Source of the DNA: Rhodocyclaceae bacterium
Lineage (GTDB): Bacteria; Pseudomonadota; Gammaproteobacteria; Burkholderiales; Rhodocyclaceae
Length of the DNA: 64,000 nt
Assembly: GCA_023383815.1 (NCBI GenBank)
Contig: JAHDYG010000002.1
Location: forward strand, 245,817-309,816
Reading direction: 5' to 3'
The position numbers and the translations under genes were made by a program. This document shows positions 57,771 through 64,000 of this stretch, one piece after another. Positions within the stretch are counted from its first letter, which is position 1. Each line of letters starts with the position of its first letter. The notes below the pieces were generated by a model that worked only from the letters and a program-made list of their open reading frames with translations, was not told the DNA's origin and searched no databases.

Positions 57771-57814
57771 CATGCTGACCTCTCATTCAAACCATTTGAG
57801 AGGTGTTCAGCATG
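57771..57814 (+). promoter_or_regulatory. Inverted repeat covering the start of the next gene
   Basis: CATGCTGA-CCTCTCA (57771-57785) is complementary to TGAGAGG (57797-57803) and TCAGCATG (57807-57814), with a 3-base bulge. The right arm contains the GAGG ribosome site and the ATG at 57812, so the RNA fold would hide the start. As DNA it could be an operator. The sequence before it (57705-57770) has a GCAGCG-TCG-CGCTGC stem and no gene. Confidence 0.5.
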
Positions 57815-58096
57815 GGCCGCACAAAAAAAATCCTCGTCACGCGCGAGCGTGACGACAAGCTTGGAACCTTCAGCTGCCGCGTCCCGCGGCAGCTGCTCGA
57901 CGACCTCACGGCGCTCCGCGCCGCGGCAGCTCAAGCGGGGCTTGATCTGCCGATTCAGGACCTGATTGTTGAAACAATCAGGTCCGTCGTTCGCGCCGGC
58001 TGGCGCGAACTCCAAAATTCTCCGCCGTCACCATCGACCATGGTCGATGGTGACGGCGACGGATTCATTGCCGAGGAGCATGGCAATGAATCCTAA
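57812..58096 (+). CDS. Hypothetical protein, possible transfer accessory
   Basis: The 94-residue basic protein (GRTKKILVTRERDDKLGTFSCRVPRQLLDDLTALRAAAAQAGLDLPIQDLIVETIRSVVRAGW) has a helical middle and an acidic Gly/Asp tail. I cannot assign a family, though the size and place upstream of the RHH, coupling-protein and relaxase genes fit an accessory factor. The start 57812 has GAGGTG upstream; a GTG 9 bases earlier is in frame. Confidence 0.65.
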   Translation: MGRTKKILVTRERDDKLGTFSCRVPRQLLDDLTALRAAAAQAGLDLPIQDLIVETIRSVVRAGWRELQNSPPSPSTMVDGDGDGFIAEEHGNES

Positions 58097-58270
58097 AAAA
58101 AGTCTCGGTCGGCAATCCAGGGATTGCCTCACACCCCACGCATCTCCGATGCTGCCGGGCGCAGCGTGCCGCAGCGCCCCTCGCCCGGAACCCGCGCGGC
58201 ACAAGGCTTTGCGCTGTGCAGCACAGTGCATCCAGATGGATGCACCATGCAGCGCGCATGGAGCGGTGAA
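58097..58270. other. Candidate oriT region upstream of the RHH gene
   Basis: Between the small protein gene and the RHH gene lie two perfect inverted repeats: GGCAATCC-AG-GGATTGCC (58111-58128) and GTGCATCCA-GA-TGGATGCAC (58226-58245). In MobF systems the origin of transfer usually sits next to the trwA-type gene with such repeats. No nic site can be fixed from sequence alone; the 57646-57811 gap is a second candidate. Confidence 0.4.
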
Positions 58271-58570
58271 ATGCGGCGCCGATTAACCATCAATCTGCCG
58301 CCCATGGCGGCCGCTGCGCTTGTTGAATTTGCGCAAAAAGAGCGCCGGCCGCAATCTGCCGCGGCCGTTCAATTGATCCAATCAGCACTCAAAAACGACC
58401 GCACAAACAGCGCTTCGGCGCGTGAATCAGATCTTAAAACAGAGGCCCATTTCTCTGTTTTAAGGGAGGAATTGAACGCGCTGCGCGAGCATGTCGACGC
58501 GCAATTTGCAGCACAAGATGCGGCGCTGGAGCGCCGTTTAACGAACCTGGTGAAGCTCATTCAGAGGTGA
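58271..58570 (+). CDS. Ribbon-helix-helix protein (TrwA-like position)
   Basis: From ATG 58271 this is 99 residues with an RHH-type N terminus (MRRRLTINLPPMAAAALVEFAQKERRPQSAAAVQLIQSAL) and a C-terminal coiled coil (REELNALREHVDAQFAAQDAALERRLTNLVKLI). RHH proteins of this size bind oriT and regulate transfer genes, as TrwA does in IncW plasmids. GGAG lies upstream of the start. An ATG 24 bases earlier is also possible. Confidence 0.7.
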   Translation: MRRRLTINLPPMAAAALVEFAQKERRPQSAAAVQLIQSALKNDRTNSASARESDLKTEAHFSVLREELNALREHVDAQFAAQDAALERRLTNLVKLIQR

Positions 58571-58575
58571 TTCCG

Positions 58576-58980
58576 ATGCTTAAAAATCCACTTCAAAAGG
58601 TCGAATATTGGCCGATGGCCGTCGGGCCAAAATTCAAGATTTTTGCGCACGCTGCGCGCAAAAATCTGCCGCCACGGCTGACTGTCCGGCGCGCGCTTCA
58701 TGACCATATTTCAAGTGAAATCAATCACTTTTACACACTCAGCCGAGCGCATGTTTTTAGCATTGATGAGCTTTGGACACAGCTGATTCTGATCGTCAAC
58801 GATCAAGACTTGGTGATTGAATTCGTCCCTGAAAACTCCCCTCACGTGCGCCGCATTGAGTGGGTTGGTGTTGAACTTGTGGACCTTGATGAAGAGCCGC
58901 CTTTGCCTCATTTGCGCGCGGTTGTGGGGGGTCGGCAGTTTATGTTTTCGCCTGTAAAAAGTTCGGAGAATTGGTTATGA
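58576..58980 (+). CDS. Hypothetical protein between RHH and coupling-protein genes
   Basis: I do not recognise this 134-residue protein. Start ATG 58576 has GAGG 8 bases upstream; a GTG at 58567 overlaps the previous stop. The sequence has no membrane segment, is mixed alpha/beta, and ends with VGGRQFMFSPVKSSENWL. It overlaps the coupling-protein gene by ATGA, so it belongs to the transfer operon. Codon use is more AT-rich than in the chromosome. Confidence 0.7.
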   Translation: MLKNPLQKVEYWPMAVGPKFKIFAHAARKNLPPRLTVRRALHDHISSEINHFYTLSRAHVFSIDELWTQLILIVNDQDLVIEFVPENSPHVRRIEWVGVELVDLDEEPPLPHLRAVVGGRQFMFSPVKSSENWL

Positions 58981-60770
58981 GTGATGTTGCAAAAGAGTTG
59001 CGTTTTCTGCCGCGCGTCGGTATCGCTGCCGCGCTTGCAATTGCCTTTTTGATGCTCGCATTCCCCAGCAAAGAGGCGTGCAGAAAGGGGGGTATTCAGG
59101 CCTGCGCGGCGCGTGCACTGGTGCATCATCCTGAGGCGTTTGTGCCCATTATTGCACCCAAGTTTGTGCTGGTCGATTGGCAAGAAGGGCCGCTCAGAAT
59201 CGAGGTTCAGAGGGCGTGGCCGCTTATGATTGAAACCGGCTGGCCGGTTTTGAGGCGGCTTTTGATTGGAGGTTTTGCGATTCTTTTCGCTGGAATCGTG
59301 CTCAGTTTCCTGATCCCAAGCTGGCTGGCGCGCGCGGGTGCGCGCGGGAAACGGCACGAGCGCGGCGCGCGAATCGTTGATTCCAAGACCCTCAAAACGC
59401 TTGTCAAAAATCTCGAGCCGGGCGGCTTGACGATCGCGAGCGTTCCAGTTCCGCGTGCGATCGAGCCGCTGAGTTTCCGTTTTTGTGGGAGCCCAGGTAG
59501 CGGTAAAACCCAGGCAATTTCGCGGCTTGTGATGGAGTTTCGCGCGCGAAATAATCCGGCTGTTGTCGCGGATTCCGGCGGGGAATTGATGGCGGGAATG
59601 TACCGCGAAGGCGACTTTATTTTGAATCCGTTCGATTCGCGAAGCGTTGAATGGTCGCCATTTGCCGAGATTCGAACGCCGGCCGATACGGTACGGATTG
59701 TGAAGTCAATCATCCCGGATGCGGATGGTGAGAGCGCACAATGGCACAAATACTCGCAGCAATTGTTGGCCGTGACGATCGACCGTTTATGTGCAAGTGG
59801 GCGGGATACGAACGGCTGGCTGGTGTTTTTTTGTTGTGCAGCTGAACAGCAGGAATGGGCCGAATTGTGCGCGAATTCGGCCGCTTCAAGGTGGTTTTCA
59901 GGGGGGAATGAACGGGCGTTCGCGAGCGTCGCAAGCGTCATTTCAACCTACATCACACCACTTTCTTACCTTACGCCAGGTGCCGGGTCGGAGGGGTTTT
60001 CGATCACAAAATTTGTGGCCGAGTGCCGGAAGTCTGGGGCGGTTTTGTGGCTTCCGTACCGGTCGGACACCCGGCCTGCGGTCGCCACTTTGATTTCCTC
60101 GGTGCTCGACATTGCCACGGCCGCGGCGATGGCCCAGGAAGTCGACCGTGCGCGGCGCTTGTTCCTGGTGGTCGATGAATTGGCTGCGCTTGGCAAGATC
60201 AATTCCCTGCCGGATGCGCTCGCGCAAGGCCGAAAGTTTGGCCTCTCGGCGCTGGCGGGGTATCAGTCCATCTCACAATTGCGCAACCTGTACGGTGAGC
60301 ACACAAGTAAGACTCTGCTGGCTTGCCTGCAGAGTCAATTAGTGCTTTCAACATCCGACTTTGAAAGTGCAGATGCACTTTCAAAGGATTTGGGGCAGGC
60401 GGAAGTCGCAAGGGAAGAGCGGTCGACGAGCGGCCGGATCGGAGATTCGACAAGCCATACAAAAAGAGAGGCGCGAACGGTCGAGCAAACCATTTTGCCA
60501 TCAGAAATCCAGTCGCTTCCCCCATTGCAAGGCTATTTGAGGTTTGCTGGGAATTTTCCGGTCGCGCGGGTTCAGGTTCCAATCCTGGAGTTGCCGCGGA
60601 AGGTATCGCCTTTCCACATCAAACCGGATGTTTTTAGCCAAGTCGAGCGCCCGGCCGAACCCAAGCCGGCGGCGGTCGCGGCGACCGTCGAGGCCGAAGT
60701 TTCGCCCTTGCTCGACGATGACGAGGCCATTCTCAGAGCCCTGAACTCCTCGGAGGATAAGGGATGTTGA
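58977..60770 (+). CDS. TraD/TrwB-type conjugative coupling protein
   Basis: The 597-residue protein has two N-terminal membrane helices (about residues 16-33 and 98-116), then a VirD4/TraD ATPase domain with Walker A GSPGSGKTQAISRLV, Walker B LFLVVDELAALGKI, and the block GRKFGLSALAGYQSISQLRNLYGEHTSKTLLACLQSQLVLST. It pumps the relaxase-DNA complex to the secretion channel. No VirB genes follow in the window, so the element may be mobilisable rather than self-transmissible, or the genes lie beyond the edge. Confidence 0.93.
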   Translation: MSDVAKELRFLPRVGIAAALAIAFLMLAFPSKEACRKGGIQACAARALVHHPEAFVPIIAPKFVLVDWQEGPLRIEVQRAWPLMIETGWPVLRRLLIGGFAILFAGIVLSFLIPSWLARAGARGKRHERGARIVDSKTLKTLVKNLEPGGLTIASVPVPRAIEPLSFRFCGSPGSGKTQAISRLVMEFRARNNPAVVADSGGELMAGMYREGDFILNPFDSRSVEWSPFAEIRTPADTVRIVKSIIPDADGESAQWHKYSQQLLAVTIDRLCASGRDTNGWLVFFCCAAEQQEWAELCANSAASRWFSGGNERAFASVASVISTYITPLSYLTPGAGSEGFSITKFVAECRKSGAVLWLPYRSDTRPAVATLISSVLDIATAAAMAQEVDRARRLFLVVDELAALGKINSLPDALAQGRKFGLSALAGYQSISQLRNLYGEHTSKTLLACLQSQLVLSTSDFESADALSKDLGQAEVAREERSTSGRIGDSTSHTKREARTVEQTILPSEIQSLPPLQGYLRFAGNFPVARVQVPILELPRKVSPFHIKPDVFSQVERPAEPKPAAVAATVEAEVSPLLDDDEAILRALNSSEDKGC

Positions 60771-63370
60771 GCATTTCCGGCGCGCGGTCGGCAGGGGGGG
60801 CTGCGACCTATTTTTCGTCTCACCTGGTTGAAGGGAAGGGGCCGGCCGAGGCCGGCCGGCTCGACGACTACTATGCTGCCGAAGGTGATCGTGGGCGGTG
60901 GGTCGGCGGCGGTTTGGAACGACTCGGGATCGGGTCGCGGGAGGTGACAAGTCAAGATTTTGCGAGGGTTTGCGCGGCGGTCGGTAGGGATGGCGAACGC
61001 TTCGCGCAGAACGCGGGCGACCCTGACCGACGCGCCGGGTGGGATGCCACGTTCAGTGCCCCGAAATCGGTTTCAGTGGTCTGGGCGATGGCCGACCCCG
61101 CGCAGCGCGCCGCGATCGAGTCCGCGCAGGCGCGCGCCGTCGAGCGAGCGCTCGAAGTCATGCAGGAAAAGGCCTGTTTCGCCAGAACCGGCAGGGATGG
61201 CCAAGACCTCCAGCGCGCCCAGCTGGTGGCCGCGACATTCCAGCATGGAACCAGCCGAGAGCAAGACCCCCAGCTTCATACCCATGCCTTCATCATGAAC
61301 CTTGCGGTGCGGGAGGACGGCAAGGTTTCATCGCTCGACGCGCGCGAAATGATGCGCTGGCAGAAAGCAGTGGGCGCGGTGTACCGCGCTGAGCTGGCGC
61401 TTCAGCTCCGTGGTCTGGGGTACAAAACCGAGCGCGACGGCGCCGCGTTTCGGGTCGCAGGGGTTCCCAAAGGGGTTGAACAAGAGTTCAGTCAACGGCG
61501 CGCGCAGATCGTTGAACGCCTGCGGGAACTGGGCTTGAAAGACGCCAAGTCCGCCGAAAACGTCGCCCTTGAAACCCGCTCATCGAAAGTCGAGATCGAC
61601 CGCGACACCCTCCAGTCACAATGGACCGCGCGTGCCGCGGCGGCAGGTCTCGACCGCGCTGCGGCCGCGGCGCTGCGCGATCCGAACCGGGAGTACACGG
61701 TCGAAATGCCGACGGCCACAGGGCTCTTGAAGACCCTCACTGAACATGATGCAGTCATTGATGAGAGGAGGATTCTCCAGGCGGCGGCCGAGGCCGCACA
61801 GGAGATGGGCGGCGCCGACGGTGCGCGGCTGCGGGCTGAAACCGTGAAGCTGGCGGCGGTCGAGATCCAGGGTCATGACGGCAAGACCAAGTTCACCACT
61901 CGCGAGTTGATCCAGGCCGAGCGCGACGTTCTCCGGCTCGCCCAGGCGCGCGCGCAAGAGACCAAGCACCAGCTCAAGCCGGCCGAAGTCGAGCGGGCGA
62001 TCGCGAAGATCGAGTCCCAGAACACGAAACCCGGCGCCCCTTTCAAGTTGCGCGACGAGCAGCGGGAGGCGGTGAGGCTGTTGGCCGCCGCGCCAGGCGC
62101 AACGGCGGTCATGGTCGGAGATGCTGGGACCGGGAAGTCCACGTCGCTCGCGGCCGTGCGCCAGGCCTACGAAAGCGCTGGGTTCAAAGTCGTTGGCGCC
62201 GCTTTGGCGGGGAAAGCTGCCGCTGGCCTGCAGGCCGACGCCGGCATCAAATCATCGACCATTGACAGACTGCAGTTCGACCTTGAGCGCGGCGCGGTCA
62301 AACTCGATTCCAAGACGATCGTCATCGTCGACGAAGCTGGCATGGTCGATTCGCGCAAGATGGCCGTGCTGTCGCGCGCGGCCCACGAGGCCGGCGCGAA
62401 GATGATACTGGTGGGCGATCACAAACAGCTGCAGCCGGTCGGCGCGGGGGCGACCTTCCGGCACCTGTCTGCAGCCGTGCCGGCGGCGCGGTTGCAGGAG
62501 ATCGGGCGCCAGCGCGAGGGCTGGGCTAGGGAAGCCGTGCGCGAAATGAGCCGAGGCGAAGCCGCGCGAGCGCTTGCGCGCTACGCCGAGCGCGGCGCGG
62601 TGCGTGTGACCGCGACGCACGCGGCGGCCGTGCGTGCCGTCGCCGATCGCGTGATCGCCGACCGTGCTGCGATCGGTGCGCGGGGCGTGGTGGCGATCGC
62701 TGGCACGAATGCCGCAGTGCGCGACTTGAACTCAGCAATCCGCGACCGCCTGCGGGGGGCGGGGGATCTAAAGGGGGAGCGCGAGATCAAGGTTCGGGAT
62801 GGCAACGACCCGGAGAAGACCGTCAACCTCAAGCTCGCTGTGGGCGAACGCATCGTCGTTACAAGAAACGAGAACAAGATCGGGTTGAAGAACGGCGATT
62901 TCGCGACCGTCGTTTCCGTTTCCTCCTCAAAAATCACGCTCGCGCTCGATCGAACCGAAAAGCACATCTCAGTCGATCCTGCGGCCGTCGCCATGCGGCA
63001 TGGGTACGCTGCGACTACCCATCGCCTGCAGGGCGCGACCGTGGAACGCGCGGTGGTGCTGGGCTCCGAGCATACTAGTCGCGAAATGGCATACGTCCAG
63101 GCCTCTCGTTCGAAGGGGGAGACGACCTTTGTATTTGCCGCGGCAAAGGTGGCAAAGCTTGAGCTGGCGGCGGGGGTGGAGAGCGACCCAAGAGCCGCAC
63201 CGCTGGCGCGACTCGGGGCCGCCATCGAGGCCATGAGTCGTGAAAATCAAAAGGAGTCGACCCTCGATTATCGCGAGCGCGACCCGTCCTTCGCACCGCC
63301 GAGCCTCGACCAGCTGCGCGACGTGGCGGCCGGGATGGGGCGGGATTCACGCGATGATATGGGGATGTAG
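60764..63370 (+). CDS. MobF-family relaxase-helicase (TrwC/TraI type)
   Basis: The 868-residue protein begins MLSISGARSAGGAATYF with the catalytic Tyr region DDYYAAEG, then GWDATFSAPKSVSVVWAMAD and the metal-binding 3-His motif QHGTSREQDPQLHTHAFIMN. The helicase half has Walker A VGDAGTGKSTSLAAV, Walker B VDEAGMVDS, GDHKQLQPVGAGATF and YAATTHRLQGATVERAVVLG. It nicks oriT, stays bound to the 5' end and unwinds DNA. Its size is close to TrwC (966) and far below F TraI. GGAGG lies 7 bases upstream of the ATG. Confidence 0.95.
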   Translation: MLSISGARSAGGAATYFSSHLVEGKGPAEAGRLDDYYAAEGDRGRWVGGGLERLGIGSREVTSQDFARVCAAVGRDGERFAQNAGDPDRRAGWDATFSAPKSVSVVWAMADPAQRAAIESAQARAVERALEVMQEKACFARTGRDGQDLQRAQLVAATFQHGTSREQDPQLHTHAFIMNLAVREDGKVSSLDAREMMRWQKAVGAVYRAELALQLRGLGYKTERDGAAFRVAGVPKGVEQEFSQRRAQIVERLRELGLKDAKSAENVALETRSSKVEIDRDTLQSQWTARAAAAGLDRAAAAALRDPNREYTVEMPTATGLLKTLTEHDAVIDERRILQAAAEAAQEMGGADGARLRAETVKLAAVEIQGHDGKTKFTTRELIQAERDVLRLAQARAQETKHQLKPAEVERAIAKIESQNTKPGAPFKLRDEQREAVRLLAAAPGATAVMVGDAGTGKSTSLAAVRQAYESAGFKVVGAALAGKAAAGLQADAGIKSSTIDRLQFDLERGAVKLDSKTIVIVDEAGMVDSRKMAVLSRAAHEAGAKMILVGDHKQLQPVGAGATFRHLSAAVPAARLQEIGRQREGWAREAVREMSRGEAARALARYAERGAVRVTATHAAAVRAVADRVIADRAAIGARGVVAIAGTNAAVRDLNSAIRDRLRGAGDLKGEREIKVRDGNDPEKTVNLKLAVGERIVVTRNENKIGLKNGDFATVVSVSSSKITLALDRTEKHISVDPAAVAMRHGYAATTHRLQGATVERAVVLGSEHTSREMAYVQASRSKGETTFVFAAAKVAKLELAAGVESDPRAAPLARLGAAIEAMSRENQKESTLDYRERDPSFAPPSLDQLRDVAAGMGRDSRDDMGM

Positions 63371-63809
63371 AGTCCAGGGCATCCCGCCCTCTGGGCGGGG
63401 CCGGACGCCCTTTCGGGCTCGCTCGCGCTCGGTCCCTGACGGGACGGGCCGCAAAGCGGTCCCCTCCAGGCCGCCTTGCCTTCCGCCCTCCGGGCGGCAA
63501 TCAGAGTCCGGCTGCGCCGGACTGAGGGCACGGCCCGCAGGGCCGCGCCGCTGGTGGGGTCTGGTCGAGGACCGTTTTCGGTGTTCGTTCCCCCCTTGGG
63601 GGGCTCGCCGTTCGCTCTCGCCCTTTTCGCCGACGTGTGCCACGGCGCGGTCGCTGCGGAAGGGTGCGCTTCGCCGAATCCTCACCCGGTCCCGTCGCTT
63701 CGCTCCGGGCTGCGGCTTGCGGTTTCGCCCTTCCTCCGCTCCCTGCGCGCCGTTGCCCCCGACGGCGAGGCGATAGCGAACGGCGAGCACAACCACCAGG
63801 AGGAAAGCC
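63371..63809. repeat. Long GC-rich non-coding region with many short hairpins
   Basis: The 439 bases contain several perfect small stems in series, among them CGCCC-TCT-GGGCG, CCGCCC-TCC-GGGCGG, AGTCCGGC-TGC-GCCGGACT (63506-63524), CGGCCC-GCA-GGGCCG and CCCCCC-TT-GGGGGG. I find no supported gene on either strand. It resembles the hairpin cluster at 55305-55400. Confidence 0.5.
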
Positions 63810-64000
63810 ATGAACACACTGAAAACCACCGACCAGGCCCCCCCAGCCAACGACGCGGGCGTTCCCCCCGCACCCCCCGAGGCTCCTGCAACCAGCGTGC
63901 GGGTGGCGGGGAGGGAGGTTTTCATTCGGTCTGGGTACGTCAAGGTGAAGTTGACCCTTTTCCGTGGACACCTGAACCTTACGGATCAAGGAGTCCCAAA
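63810..64000 (+). pseudogene. Small plasmid gene probably interrupted by an insertion sequence (partial)
   Basis: ATG 63810 has AGGAGGAAAG upstream and opens a Pro/Ala-rich frame (MNTLKTTDQAPPANDAGVPP and on) continuing to REVFIRSGYVKVK at about 63951. After this the sequence changes character and looks like an IS3-type end. The frame stays open to the window edge, but the last 16 residues come from the insertion. I infer an interrupted gene whose function is unknown. Confidence 0.5.
63952..64000 (+). mobile_element. Possible left end of an IS3-like insertion sequence
   Basis: From about 63952 the sequence reads TTGACCCTTTTCCGTGGACA, an end-like motif seen in IS3-family elements, followed after about 20 bases by CAAGGAG, a strong ribosome site placed for an orfA start just past the window edge. 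No transposase code is visible here, so the assignment rests on the end motif alone. Confidence 0.4.

Larger units (their letters stand above)
53453..64000. mobile_element. Left part of an integrated plasmid-like mobile element at tRNA-Ser
   Basis: Everything after the tRNA terminator is accessory: repeat arrays, an HTH protein, a TrfA-type replication initiator with an iteron origin, an MqsRA module, a KfrA-like protein, and MobF transfer genes (RHH protein, coupling protein, relaxase). No housekeeping gene appears. The tRNA 3' end, a usual target of tyrosine recombinases, fixes the left edge. The right edge, an integrase and secretion genes are not in view. The AT content of 58.1-60.8 kb is visibly higher than in the chromosome, in line with transfer. 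An assembly join of plasmid and chromosome is the main alternative. Confidence 0.8.

Noticed and set aside
57771..57814. Inverted repeat read as a terminator
   Set aside because: It has no T-tract and contains the ribosome site and start of the next gene; a regulatory role is more likely, and a real terminator already lies at 57667-57704.
63347..63943. Open frames on the minus strand in the hairpin-rich region
   Set aside because: Arg/Pro/Ala-rich sequence without ribosome site or motif, crossing many GC palindromes; not a credible gene.

Overview
The window reads as a high-GC betaproteobacterial chromosome. Rhodocyclales (Thauera/Azoarcus/Zoogloea-like) is my best guess, from protein flavour and gene order: rpsP-rimM-trmD-rplS, pcnB-folK-deoxynucleoside kinase-panB-panC, ilvB-ilvH-ilvC-pssA-leuA, purN followed by a DUF3108 gene, and a NIT-domain c-di-GMP protein beside a bacteriohemerythrin. 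Coding density is high, many genes overlap by ATGA, and several starts are GTG or TTG. About 53.4 kb are chromosomal and mostly housekeeping. The last 10.5 kb, from a tRNA-Ser gene to the end, are an integrated plasmid-like mobile element.

Layout. 0-5.7 kb: a bufferin metallophore operon (bufA-bufB-bufC, minus strand) diverges from a two-component system that runs into exported MsrA and MsrB; this looks like an envelope metal/oxidative-stress locus. 5.7-15.5 kb: a DMT exporter, an NTF2-like protein, two GGDEF-EAL proteins, a bacteriohemerythrin with an FNR-like box in its upstream gap, and an ACP-fatty acyl-AMP ligase-acyltransferase fusion. 15.6-17.7 kb: the ribosomal/tRNA-modification operon. 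17.9-21.7 kb: an unknown, weakly PilZ-like protein, YihY, WrbA and a DUF2069 protein. 21.8-27.9 kb: branched-chain amino acid synthesis, with a leucine-rich leader peptide upstream of leuA. 28.1-35.1 kb: an RDD protein, a P-type cation ATPase, PepN, a thioesterase and a CBS protein. 35.2-53.2 kb: pantothenate and folate genes, pcnB, hda, purM, miaA, mutL, purN, an RsmB-like methyltransferase, a PLD-type nuclease, queD, an XRE regulator and lysC.

The mobile element starts at the 3' end of tRNA-Ser(GCU). Just past the tRNA terminator lie three 10-bp tandem repeats and a perfect 15-bp inverted repeat of TGTCCC type, which look like recombinase arm or regulator sites. Then come a small HTH protein, a TrfA-type replication initiator and a complete iteron origin: five 11-bp cores at exactly 22-bp spacing, DnaA boxes and AT-rich TAATCC repeats. 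Next are an MqsRA toxin-antitoxin pair, a KfrA-like coiled-coil protein, several small unknown proteins, an RHH protein, a TraD/TrwB coupling protein and a MobF (TrwC/TraI) relaxase-helicase. No integrase and no type IV secretion genes are inside the window. At the right edge a small plasmid gene seems to be cut by the left end of an IS3-like element.

The items most worth a second look are: the buf-two-component-msrAB locus; the NIT/hemerythrin/FNR-box c-di-GMP pair with one degenerate cyclase; the leu leader peptide on a nearly leaderless transcript; the tri-domain ACP-FAAL-PlsC protein; and the tRNA-anchored element that carries its own iteron replicon and MobF transfer genes with unknown accessory proteins.
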